This document shows, in pieces, positions 18,228 through 26,031 of a DNA stretch of 64,000 nt. The notes under the pieces were generated by a model. It did no database searches. It was not told where the DNA came from and saw only the letters and a program-made list of their open reading frames with translations. A program made the translations under genes and the position numbers. The number at the start of each line of letters is the position of its first letter. The stretch's first letter is position 1. Source of the DNA: Bacteroidia bacterium (lineage in GTDB: Bacteria; Bacteroidota; Bacteroidia; J057); assembly GCA_033391075.1 (NCBI GenBank), contig JAWPMV010000001.1, positions 2,046,001-2,110,000 on the forward strand, given 5' to 3'.

Positions 18228-18995
18228 CTATATTTGTTCAAATACTTCTTTTTTTAAGTCTTTTTGGGAAGGGTAATTGATCAGCACAGCTCTATGCTTT
18301 CCCTGAAACACAAATAAGCTCCCTGCTGCACAAGCCGAAGAACCCGCCTGGATCGCTTCCCGGAAATTGCTCACACCATTGGCACCCCCACAAGCAATGA
18401 GGGGAACTTCTATTTCTTTGGCTATTTTTTCAACAAGTGTAAGGTCATAGCCTTTTTGGGTACCGTCCAGATCTACAGAGTTGAGAAAAATTTCTCCTGC
18501 TCCCAATTGAACAGCCTCTTTCGCAAAATCCAGAGGGTCTCTCTTTGTGTTCTTGCCTTTGCTATGCTGATAGACTTTATAAGAACCAAAGAGGTTCTTT
18601 TTTACATCTATCGAAACCACTACTGCCTGACTCCCAAATTGTCGAGCAGCCTCTGTGATCAGACCTGGATTATTAAATGCACTTTGATTGAGTACAATTT
18701 TTTCTATCCCATTGAACAAGAGTTCTTTGATCTGTTCTATGCGAGTAATTCCTCCTCCATATGCCAAAGGGATAAAGGCTTCACTGGCAATTTCCTTAAT
18801 CTTGTCCAGATCCGGTTCTCGACCTTCTTTGCTTGCATCTATATCAAGGATTACAATTTCATCGACCTCCTTTTCATTGAAGATCTTTACTGCATTGATC
18901 GGATCTCCTACATATTTGAAGTCCTTAAATTTTACACTTTTTACCAGCCCACCATTTTTCAAAAGTAAAACCGGTATTACCCTAACTCTTCTCAT
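18228..18995 (-). CDS. hisF2: HisF-like acetamidino modification protein (HisF2/AglZ type)
   Basis: This 255-aa TIM-barrel protein is homologous to the cyclase subunit of imidazole glycerol phosphate synthase. The phosphate-binding loops are kept (AYGGGITRIEQI, ACGGANGVSNF) and Asp130 is present (VVVSIDVKK). Position 11, where true HisF has the catalytic Asp of PCLDV, is Leu (VIPVLLLKNG). This substitution, and the place between hisH2 and pseA, mark it as the paralogue that channels ammonia to the sugar amidotransferase, not as a histidine enzyme. Its ATG overlaps the hisH2 stop by one base (TGATG). Confidence 0.92.
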   Translation of the reverse strand: MRRVRVIPVLLLKNGGLVKSVKFKDFKYVGDPINAVKIFNEKEVDEIVILDIDASKEGREPDLDKIKEIASEAFIPLAYGGGITRIEQIKELLFNGIEKIVLNQSAFNNPGLITEAARQFGSQAVVVSIDVKKNLFGSYKVYQHSKGKNTKRDPLDFAKEAVQLGAGEIFLNSVDLDGTQKGYDLTLVEKIAKEIEVPLIACGGANGVSNFREAIQAGSSACAAGSLFVFQGKHRAVLINYPSQKDLKKEVFEQI

Positions 18996-19612
18996 CAGTA
19001 ATTATTTGCAAAGTTTGTCAATAGTTTCAGGCCAAATTTGTGGCTCTTTTCCGGATGAAATTGTACACCTACTACATTTTCATTTTCTACGCCTGCAATG
19101 AAGTCATATCCATATTTCGATCTCAACAATACATCTTTTTCCTCTTCGCATTTCATATGGTAAGTATGGACAAAATAAAAGCGAGGCTCCTTGAACATAT
19201 CTTCAAATAGCTTGCTTTCCTTCTGGGTCTCCACCTCATTCCATCCCATATGAGGTATTTTAAGGCCAGCATCCATCTTTTCTTCCCGGAATTTTATGGT
19301 TTTCCCCTTAATCCACCCCAATCCTGGCAATTCTCCTTCTTCACTGCCTTCAGTCAGTAATTGCGCACCCAGACAGATACCCAATACAGGAATTTTATCT
19401 TCCTGAACCCGTTTATTTAACGTTTCAAAATAAGGGGCACTGCTCAATTGGGCCATGCCATAATCAAAAGCCCCCACACCCGGAAGAATCAATTTCTCAG
19501 CCTCTTGGATTTCCTCATCGGTAGAGGAAATCCGAGATTTTACACCCGCTTTTTTGAGCATGTTTTTGATTGAGCCCAGATTTCCAACTCCGTAGTTTAT
19601 GATGGTTATCAT
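18995..19612 (-). CDS. hisH2: HisH-like glutamine amidotransferase subunit
   Basis: This 205-aa class I glutaminase releases ammonia from glutamine. It has the oxyanion strand LPGVGAFDYGM, the nucleophile Cys80 in LGICLGAQLL, and the His-x-Glu pair in VQFHPEKSHKFG. Alone it would be called HisH of histidine biosynthesis. Here it is fused by overlap to a HisF paralogue lacking Asp11 and lies in a glycan cluster next to pseA, so it most likely feeds sugar amidine formation. It starts six bases after the flippase gene stop. Confidence 0.93.
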   Translation of the reverse strand: MITIINYGVGNLGSIKNMLKKAGVKSRISSTDEEIQEAEKLILPGVGAFDYGMAQLSSAPYFETLNKRVQEDKIPVLGICLGAQLLTEGSEEGELPGLGWIKGKTIKFREEKMDAGLKIPHMGWNEVETQKESKLFEDMFKEPRFYFVHTYHMKCEEEKDVLLRSKYGYDFIAGVENENVVGVQFHPEKSHKFGLKLLTNFANNY

Positions 19613-19618
19613 GTATAT

Positions 19619-21088
19619 CTAGCTTTGATTTTTTTCTGTTTCCTCTTCGTTTAATTTTTGTCTTGGATCAAAGGATTGAATCAGTTCTTTATTTTTCAGG
19701 ATCCAAAGTACAGTAACTCCAAGAATAAAAAGGCTTATGCCTACTTTATACAGCCAATATATATCTTTGAGAATATAGACGATGACTGTGGAAATAATGA
19801 TCCCGAACAACCAATGGAAAGGGAAGTAATTGAGATCTCCCATTTGTCGATACTCTTTGATGAAAAAGCCTGCCATTCCCATAAACAAAAAACCGATAAA
19901 TGTGGTAATTGCTGCAGCTTCTATCCCATATATGGGAATGAAGATGATATTTAGCACAATGTTTAGTACACCCGCACTAAAGGAAATTAGCCAAATCCGA
20001 TGGGCTTTCTCATAGTAAAAGAGTTTCACGGCAAAGCCCGCGTAAAGGGGCCGATAATTGAAACCCATGATCATGATGATAGCAAGAGAATAGGCCTCCT
20101 GAAGGTCTGGATTGTTAATAAGGATACTGAAGATTTCCTTGAACCAAAGACAGACCAAAAAACTGAAGATCATCATTGTCCCTTGCCAGATAAAGATTAA
20201 GTCACGACTTAATCTGAAGGCATCCTTTCTCTTAAGTCCTTGTAAAAACTCAAAAATAACTGGATTGATGGCCATACCCGTTCCATCTACAAAGGCATTG
20301 AAGTAATTCCCAAAATTTCCTGCCAGGTTGAAGATTCCTATTTTTTGAATGTTTACCTGATAAAGATCCATCACAATTCTATCAGATGAGGTCAAAAGAT
20401 AAGAGCCATAATAATAGGGAATCATGGGAAAGGCTACTTTCATTTTTGCCTTAATCAATCTCCATTTAAAATTGAAAATGGGAAGCAATTTTAATTTGTA
20501 ATAGAGAAAGTAGCTAAAGAACAAAAAGGAGAGGATACTTCCGATGAACCTACTCCAGAACCAGCCCATATAACCCATTTTCTCAAAGGTGATTAACCAA
20601 AGATTTATAGCAATGGTAATGAATCCGACCACGATCATCTGAAAGGCAATGGGGCCAGGTTTTTGAGCTACCTGTTGATGTAGAATCCCATATTCTGTAG
20701 TTGCATTTAGGAAAGCACTGGGTATGGTATGCATCAAAACGATGGCCCATCTGTTTTCTACAGCTTCTTCTGGCACAACCCAATAAATGATCAAACCCAT
20801 GAGAAATGCATAGAATAAAGACCATAATGAGATAAAGCCATGCATTTGCCGCCAAAGCCATTTATACTGTTTTCTGTAATGAAAAAAAGCATTTGAGAGA
20901 ACGATCTTGGTCCCCAATAAATGGATAGCAGACAGTGCAGCCAAATAGGAATAGATTATACCCGCTACTCCATAATCCAGACGAGTCAAGTCTTGAGTTA
21001 TAATAGGAAGTATAAGGATGTTGGCCACCTGTGGAATTTGAGGAGCCAATCCATAAACTGCGCTATTTGAGAGAATCTTTTTTATCAA
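19619..21088 (-). CDS. wzx: Wzx-type oligosaccharide flippase
   Basis: This 489-aa polytopic membrane protein has about 12-14 hydrophobic segments and belongs to the MOP/Wzx exporter superfamily that flips undecaprenyl-linked repeat units across the inner membrane. The amphipathic N-terminus IKKILSNSAVYGLAPQIPQV is typical of the family, with polar MDLYQVNIQKIGIFNLAGN after helix 7. The start is a TTG at 21088 (TTGATAAAAAAG); no suitable ATG lies upstream in the 26-base gap, and starting later would remove the conserved N-terminus. It pairs with the Wzy-type polymerase encoded at 10398-11684. Confidence 0.9.
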   Translation of the reverse strand: MIKKILSNSAVYGLAPQIPQVANILILPIITQDLTRLDYGVAGIIYSYLAALSAIHLLGTKIVLSNAFFHYRKQYKWLWRQMHGFISLWSLFYAFLMGLIIYWVVPEEAVENRWAIVLMHTIPSAFLNATTEYGILHQQVAQKPGPIAFQMIVVGFITIAINLWLITFEKMGYMGWFWSRFIGSILSFLFFSYFLYYKLKLLPIFNFKWRLIKAKMKVAFPMIPYYYGSYLLTSSDRIVMDLYQVNIQKIGIFNLAGNFGNYFNAFVDGTGMAINPVIFEFLQGLKRKDAFRLSRDLIFIWQGTMMIFSFLVCLWFKEIFSILINNPDLQEAYSLAIIMIMGFNYRPLYAGFAVKLFYYEKAHRIWLISFSAGVLNIVLNIIFIPIYGIEAAAITTFIGFLFMGMAGFFIKEYRQMGDLNYFPFHWLFGIIISTVIVYILKDIYWLYKVGISLFILGVTVLWILKNKELIQSFDPRQKLNEEETEKNQS

Positions 21089-21114
21089 GCTTTTCTATCC
21101 TAAACTCATTCGCC

Positions 21115-22269
21115 TCACTTGATGCATGATTTTATGAGTTGTGCAACATATCGAACTTCTTCTTCCTTCAAAGAACTGGAGCTGGGTAAGCTCAAACATT
21201 CTGAATGAACCTTTGCAGAAATATCTTCTGATTGGATATAAGGCAAATGTCCAAACATTGGGAGTTGGTTCATCGGCACCCAAAGCGGCCTGGTTTGAAC
21301 CTTGTTATCGAGGAGTTTTTTGATCAGGTTTTCCTGATGACTACTTCTAATGGTGAATAACCAATTATTGACTTCGACTTCTGGATGGATGTTTTGAAAA
21401 GAAATCTCTTCCAACCCAGAAAGTTCCTGCCGATAGATATCGGCATTCCTTGTCCGAACTGCTTTAAATTCATCCAATTGCTCCATCTGTGCAAGGCCCA
21501 TAGCTGCCAGGATATTGACCAGTCTATAATTGTAGCCTATCTCATCATGTACATAGGCAAATGGGTCTGCTTTTGCCTGGGTGGTGAGATGTTTGGCACG
21601 TTGGGCCTTTTCTTCATCTGAAGTAACAATCATACCTCCCCCTCCGGTCGTAATGATCTTATTTCCATTAAAACTAAAACAGCCCAGTTCTCCGAAAGTA
21701 CCTGCATGTTGGCCTTTATAGCGGCTGCCTAAAGCTTCGGTAGAATCTTCAATCATGACAAGTCCATAGCGTCTGGAAATTTCTAGCAGTTTGTCCATCT
21801 CAGCCATATTTCCCAGGACATGGACAGGCATGATTGCCTTTATTCTCTTTCCATCTTTTTTGTAGATCCTTCCGCTTGCTCCTTCTTCCGTTTGCTCGCT
21901 CAGAAATTCTTCCAATAAGTTCAAATCCAGCTGCCAACTTCCTTCCTCAATGTCTATGAAGAGAGGATTGGCTCCCGCATAGGCCACAGAGTTTGCACTG
22001 GCTATAAAGGTGATATTGGGTACGATGACATAATCATCCCTTTCGACCCCTGCCAGAAGCAAGCAAATATGGAGAGCGGCTGTACCATTTACTGTCGCAA
22101 TGGCATAGGGAGCTCCACTATAGCTAGCTATGGATTCCTCGAAAGCAGTTACATAAGAACCTACAGAGGAAACCCAATTTGTGTCCAGGCATTCCTTGAT
22201 ATAGGTCCATTCATTTCCGCCCAGGGTAGGAATGGATAAAGGAATGGGCTCAGATATTATAGATTTCAT
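21115..22269 (-). CDS. legC: LegC-family PLP aminotransferase
   Basis: This 384-aa DegT/DnrJ/EryC1/StrS-fold aminotransferase makes a 4-amino-4,6-dideoxy sugar from the 4-keto product of LegB. PLP-site residues are visible: VNGTAALH, the Asp in MIEDSTEALGS, and the Schiff-base Lys204 in FSFNGNKIITTGGGG. The N-terminus IPLSIPTLGGNEWTYIKECLDTNWVSS is typical of the LegC/NHT subgroup (given here as PTLGGNEWTYIKECLDTNW). Its start overlaps the legB stop by 20 bases, and LegB-LegC pairs are the hallmark of legionaminic-acid and related pathways. Confidence 0.92.
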   Translation of the reverse strand: MKSIISEPIPLSIPTLGGNEWTYIKECLDTNWVSSVGSYVTAFEESIASYSGAPYAIATVNGTAALHICLLLAGVERDDYVIVPNITFIASANSVAYAGANPLFIDIEEGSWQLDLNLLEEFLSEQTEEGASGRIYKKDGKRIKAIMPVHVLGNMAEMDKLLEISRRYGLVMIEDSTEALGSRYKGQHAGTFGELGCFSFNGNKIITTGGGGMIVTSDEEKAQRAKHLTTQAKADPFAYVHDEIGYNYRLVNILAAMGLAQMEQLDEFKAVRTRNADIYRQELSGLEEISFQNIHPEVEVNNWLFTIRSSHQENLIKKLLDNKVQTRPLWVPMNQLPMFGHLPYIQSEDISAKVHSECLSLPSSSSLKEEEVRYVAQLIKSCIK

Positions 22270-23236
22270 GTTTATAGGTGCTTAGGTTATCTTTTTCTGC
22301 AAACCATTTGATGGTTTCTTTAATACCGGCTGTCAGGTCAAACATAGGTTCCCAGTCGGTGAGTGCTTTGATTTTTGCATTTGCTCCCAAAAGTCGCCGA
22401 ACCTCACTTTTTCCCGGCCTCATTCTCGCTGGATCCTGGATGATTTTTGCGGAAGGATTGATCTGATTGATCATATTCATGGCCAGTTCCCCTATACTGA
22501 TTTCATCCTGTGTAGCGATATTGATTTCTTCTCCTATGCAGTTTTCTGACCGGGCAATGGCTTCAAATCCTCTTACGGTATCTTTTACAAATACCAGGTC
22601 TCGCGTAGGGCTAAGATCACCCAACTTAATTTCCTCCATTCCATTTAGTAATTGGGTAATAATCGTTGGGATTACCGCTCGAGCCGATTGGCGAGGACCA
22701 TAGGTATTGAAAGGTCTTACAATGCTTACAGGTAATTCAAATGAGCGATAAAAAGATTCTGCTATTCGATCGGCGCCTATTTTTGTGGCACTATACGGAG
22801 ATTGCCCCTGGAAAGGGTGTTTTTCATCTATAGGGACGTATTGAGCAGTTCCATAAACTTCTGAGGTGGAGGTAACCAGAACTCTTTCCGTTCCCAGCAT
22901 TTTGGCTGCCTGTAGGATATTGAGTGTGCCTTTTATATTTACATCTACATAACTGTCTGGAGAATGATAGCTATAAGGAATGGCGATCAAAGCTGCGAGA
23001 TGAAATACAATATCAACATCTTCCATGGCTACTCTCACCCCATTTGGGTCTCTTACATCTCCTGCAAAAAACTCTATCTGATCTCTTTTCTCCTTAGGCA
23101 GACTATCCAGCCAGCCATTGCTGCCAAATGAATTGTAAAGAACAAATGCCTTTACCTGATAGCCTGATTCGATTAGATGTTCGACCAGGTGGCTACCGAT
23201 GAATCCGTCTGCTCCAGTTACCAGTACTTTTTTCAT
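22250..23236 (-). CDS. legB: NDP-sugar 4,6-dehydratase, LegB family
   Basis: This 328-aa extended SDR enzyme is the length expected for LegB. It has the Rossmann motif TGADGFIGSH, the active-site STSEVYG (Thr/Ser-Glu typical of 4,6-dehydratases) and Y148-x3-K152 in SPYSATKIGAD, followed by RPFNTYGPRQSARAVI. It should dehydrate an NDP-GlcNAc to the 4-keto-6-deoxy form, the first dedicated step towards legionaminic acid. In Campylobacter the equivalent enzyme uses the GDP-linked sugar, consistent with the PtmE-type gene next door. A 56-base gap separates it from that gene. Confidence 0.92.
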   Translation of the reverse strand: MKKVLVTGADGFIGSHLVEHLIESGYQVKAFVLYNSFGSNGWLDSLPKEKRDQIEFFAGDVRDPNGVRVAMEDVDIVFHLAALIAIPYSYHSPDSYVDVNIKGTLNILQAAKMLGTERVLVTSTSEVYGTAQYVPIDEKHPFQGQSPYSATKIGADRIAESFYRSFELPVSIVRPFNTYGPRQSARAVIPTIITQLLNGMEEIKLGDLSPTRDLVFVKDTVRGFEAIARSENCIGEEINIATQDEISIGELAMNMINQINPSAKIIQDPARMRPGKSEVRRLLGANAKIKALTDWEPMFDLTAGIKETIKWFAEKDNLSTYKHEIYNI

Positions 23237-23292
23237 TGTCTTTTTGTTGAGTAAGATTTAATAATGGGTGCTATTTGTGGTGGAAAGCCGAA

Positions 23293-24342
23293 TTAAAATT
23301 TGATTTTAGTAACGTCCTCCTGGGCTTTTTTGAAATCTTCAGGCTTACCTATGTCAAGCCAATACCCCAGAATCGGATAATGGGTCACTTTTTTGCCTGA
23401 CTGTATCAGGGATTCAATCAAATCTGTGGCATTGTAGAAAGTCTCCTTGGGAATAGACTCTGTAAATGAGCGTTTCATCAGGTAAATACCTGCATTTGAA
23501 TAATAGGTATAAGTGGGCTTCTCTTTGAATGAAACAATGCGATCATTTTGAGATTCGAGCACAGCATATGGAACATTCACTTCATAGGGAGTAGTTGCGA
23601 TTGTAAGGTCTGCATCAGACTCCATGAATGATCTGAAAAAATCTTCATAGTCTATATTGGTCAGGAGATCGGAATTCATCACCAGAACATAGGGATTCTC
23701 AAATGCATCGATCTTACTGATTGCCCCTAGAGTTCCCAGAGGTTGGGTCTCTTTGACATATTGAAAATTTATCCCTCTCTCAGATCCATCTCCAAAATAT
23801 CGGAGGATTTGGTCTCCCAGATATTTGACGGTGATGTAAATATTGTCAATCCCATATCGGGATAACTGATCTGTATTGTATTCAATAATGGGTTTATCAT
23901 TTACTTTAAGAAGAGGCTTTGGAGTCTCATCCGTCAGAGGCTGAAGTCTGGAACCTCTTCCGCCGGCCATAATGACTGCGTCTATAGGTAGAACACTTCT
24001 CTTTACCGAAAAGTCAATAATTCTTGAGATACGCTTTTCTTTATCCAGCATAGGAAGCAGACTTACCTTCCCATTTTTTGCACTCTCTACATCATTCAGG
24101 TCAAATTCACACTTTTTGAGGTACCTGAAATTCTTGTTCATAAATTGCTCTACCGGCGCATTTAGGTCAAATCCTTTTAAAAGTGCTCTTCGGATATCAC
24201 CATCCGTCAGCGTACCTTCCATTTTTCCGTCTTCACTTGTAATAAAGAGCGTCAGAGATCCATTGGGAATTTCATTGATCCGTTCCAGAGCATCTCTCAT
24301 ACTCTGGGTGGTGATAATGGTGTTTTCTTTATAAGAATTCAT
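23293..24342 (-). CDS. ptmE: CBS-domain nucleotidyltransferase (PtmE-like)
   Basis: This 349-aa protein starts at an ATG at 24342 (MNSYKENTI), where ATGA overlaps the legH stop by four bases; codons further upstream are open but lie inside legH. Residues 1-115 form a CBS-domain pair (GSLTLFITSEDGKMEGTLTDGDIRR and VSLLPMLDKEKRISRIID parts). Residues about 122-349 are a sugar-1-phosphate nucleotidyltransferase (GGRGSRLQPLTDETPKPLL, VLVMNSDLLTNID). This domain order is that of Campylobacter PtmE, a GlcN-1-phosphate guanylyltransferase that commits GlcN to GDP-linked legionaminic-acid synthesis. Base specificity here is inferred. Confidence 0.88.
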   Translation of the reverse strand: MNSYKENTIITTQSMRDALERINEIPNGSLTLFITSEDGKMEGTLTDGDIRRALLKGFDLNAPVEQFMNKNFRYLKKCEFDLNDVESAKNGKVSLLPMLDKEKRISRIIDFSVKRSVLPIDAVIMAGGRGSRLQPLTDETPKPLLKVNDKPIIEYNTDQLSRYGIDNIYITVKYLGDQILRYFGDGSERGINFQYVKETQPLGTLGAISKIDAFENPYVLVMNSDLLTNIDYEDFFRSFMESDADLTIATTPYEVNVPYAVLESQNDRIVSFKEKPTYTYYSNAGIYLMKRSFTESIPKETFYNATDLIESLIQSGKKVTHYPILGYWLDIGKPEDFKKAQEDVTKIKF

Positions 24343-24959
24343 AGGGCATGTTGTGGGTTTCCGATAACGATAGAATTGTCTTTGATGGGCTTGACGACAA
24401 CGGTGCCAGCCCCGATGATCACGTTTTTTCCTATGGTAATTCCTGGTTTTACAACAGCATTTGCTCCCACAAGAGTTCCTGAACCAATTGTGACATTGCC
24501 GCAGAGAGTTGCACCGGGAGCGATATGTGCAAATTCTCCAATTTGGCATTCATGTTCAATGGTGGAGGAAGTATTACATATTACTCCATCCCTAATTTTT
24601 ACTAAAGAACTGATATTTGAATTTGGGGCGATCATTACTCCATTTCCCAGCTCTGCAGTTCTTGCTACCCAGGCTGTAGGATGGATGATGTTGACCGGAT
24701 CTCCCCAGATATCCTTCATTTTTTCACTTAGCTTTTTGCGGACTGCATTTTCTCCAATCGATACAAAGAAATCTGTAAAAGCCGGAAGGCTTCTTTTATC
24801 AATAGAATCATCTGTACCCAGGTAAGGCAGTTTAAAAGGGTTAAGGTCCTTTCTGTTTAATTCATAATAGCCAAGGATACTTCTTTGCATATCGTAAAGA
24901 ATCTCACACGCCACAAATGCATGTCCTGAATATCCAAAAAGGGCTACTTGTTTAGGCAT
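24339..24959 (-). CDS. legH: Amino-sugar N-acetyltransferase (PglD/LegH family)
   Basis: This 206-aa protein has the PglD architecture: an N-terminal Rossmann-like substrate domain (QVALFGYSGHAFVACEIL) and a C-terminal left-handed beta-helix with hexapeptide repeats (NGVMIAPNSNISSL, IGSGTLVGANAVVKPG). The catalytic-type His is in SSTIEHECQIGEFAHIAPGA. It should acetylate the C4 amino group created by LegC, giving the NDP-2,4-diacetamido-2,4,6-trideoxyhexose. It lies between neuB (23 bases upstream) and the PtmE-like gene. Confidence 0.9.
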   Translation of the reverse strand: MPKQVALFGYSGHAFVACEILYDMQRSILGYYELNRKDLNPFKLPYLGTDDSIDKRSLPAFTDFFVSIGENAVRKKLSEKMKDIWGDPVNIIHPTAWVARTAELGNGVMIAPNSNISSLVKIRDGVICNTSSTIEHECQIGEFAHIAPGATLCGNVTIGSGTLVGANAVVKPGITIGKNVIIGAGTVVVKPIKDNSIVIGNPQHAL

Positions 24960-24982
24960 ATTTATTAGACAGTTTTGCTTGT

Positions 24983-25999
24983 TTATGAAAAATCCTGAAT
25001 GGCAAGTTTATGTCCACTTTTCAAAGGATGCCTCAATTCTTTTCCTAATAAATCCTCGAGCTTCATAGGAGAAATTCCATCACCCGGTCTGAGCATGATA
25101 AGATCTTCAGCGGTCAATGACGTGCCTGCTGGAAGGTCGTGTTTCAGATGTATACTTTTCCTGACTATAGTGATATTCTTCTTTTCTGAAGGAGAAGGTT
25201 TCTTCTCTTTTTCTCCCAATGCCAATTCAATATTGCGGATCATGCTAATCATCTGATTTAACTCATCGGGCTCCAGGGAGGCCTTGTGATCTGGGCCCTG
25301 CATATTCCTATCAAGGGTAAAATGTTTTTCTATACAAGTGGCACCCATTGCTACCGCTGCTACCGGTACCTCTATCCCCAGGGTGTGATCAGAATAGCCT
25401 ACTTTGATTCCGAAGGTTTCCTGAATCTGATACATTGCTCTTAAATGAACATCCTTCATGGGAGTTGGATACTCCGTATTGCAGTGTAAAACCCAAAGTT
25501 TTTCTCTTGATGCTCCATGAGCCAAAAGGATCTCTATTGCTGCACCTACTTCTTCAAGGGTTGACATACCCGTCGAAATGACAGTTGGTTCTTGCTGAAA
25601 TGCAATTTTTCGTAGATACGGGAGATTGGTAATCTCCCCGGAGGGTATTTTCCATAATCCCAAATCCAGTTCAGCCAATAAGTCAATGCTGTCGAGGTCA
25701 AAAGCAGTTGAAAGAAACTTAATTCCCAGTCTATCGGCCTCCTCCATGAGGATATGATGAGCATCTACATCCAGCTCAAGCTTTTTGAGCATCTCAAATT
25801 GACCGGATGATTCTCCTATATTCTTGACCTGGTATTCAGCTTGTTTGGCTTTCTTGCTTACTATTTTCTCAGCCTTAAATGTCTGAAACTTCACATAATC
25901 CGCCCCTGCCATAGCAGCAGCTGCTATCAACTCTTTAGCAAGATTCAGGTCGCCATTATGGTTTACACCAGCTTCAGCGATAATTAAGGTGGGTTGCAT
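24983..25999 (-). CDS. neuB: Nonulosonic acid synthase (NeuB/LegI family)
   Basis: This 338-aa enzyme condenses a 6-carbon amino sugar with phosphoenolpyruvate to a 9-carbon sialic-acid-like sugar. The NeuB barrel has EAGVNHNGDLNLAKELI, YVKFQTFKAEKIV, STGMSTLEEV, GYSDHTLGIEVP and EKHFTLDRNMQGPDH. The last about 60 residues form the SAF domain (KDEIKKGTxL-like LKHDLPAGTSLTAEDL, then RPGDGISPM). NeuB, LegI and PseI cannot be told apart with certainty by eye. LegB/LegC/PtmE neighbours favour LegI (legionaminic acid). It is the first biosynthetic gene of the cluster. Confidence 0.93.
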   Translation of the reverse strand: MQPTLIIAEAGVNHNGDLNLAKELIAAAAMAGADYVKFQTFKAEKIVSKKAKQAEYQVKNIGESSGQFEMLKKLELDVDAHHILMEEADRLGIKFLSTAFDLDSIDLLAELDLGLWKIPSGEITNLPYLRKIAFQQEPTVISTGMSTLEEVGAAIEILLAHGASREKLWVLHCNTEYPTPMKDVHLRAMYQIQETFGIKVGYSDHTLGIEVPVAAVAMGATCIEKHFTLDRNMQGPDHKASLEPDELNQMISMIRNIELALGEKEKKPSPSEKKNITIVRKSIHLKHDLPAGTSLTAEDLIMLRPGDGISPMKLEDLLGKELRHPLKSGHKLAIQDFS

Positions 26000-26031
26000 G
26001 TTTGTCCGGTTAATGAGCCTTAAACTGATAA

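Noticed and set aside
18456-18968. 170-codon plus-strand frame
   Set aside because: It is antisense to hisF2 and has no domain or start context.
18228-19612. Histidine biosynthesis hisH-hisF pair
   Set aside because: HisF lacks Asp11, no other his genes are near, and pseA plus a glycan cluster surround the pair.
23293-24549. 418-aa version of the nucleotidyltransferase
   Set aside because: The first 69 residues are a Cys/Arg-rich shadow of legH; the ATG at 24342 with an ATGA overlap is the better start.
24376-24825. 149-codon plus-strand frame
   Set aside because: It is antisense to legH, whose hexapeptide repeats explain the open frame.
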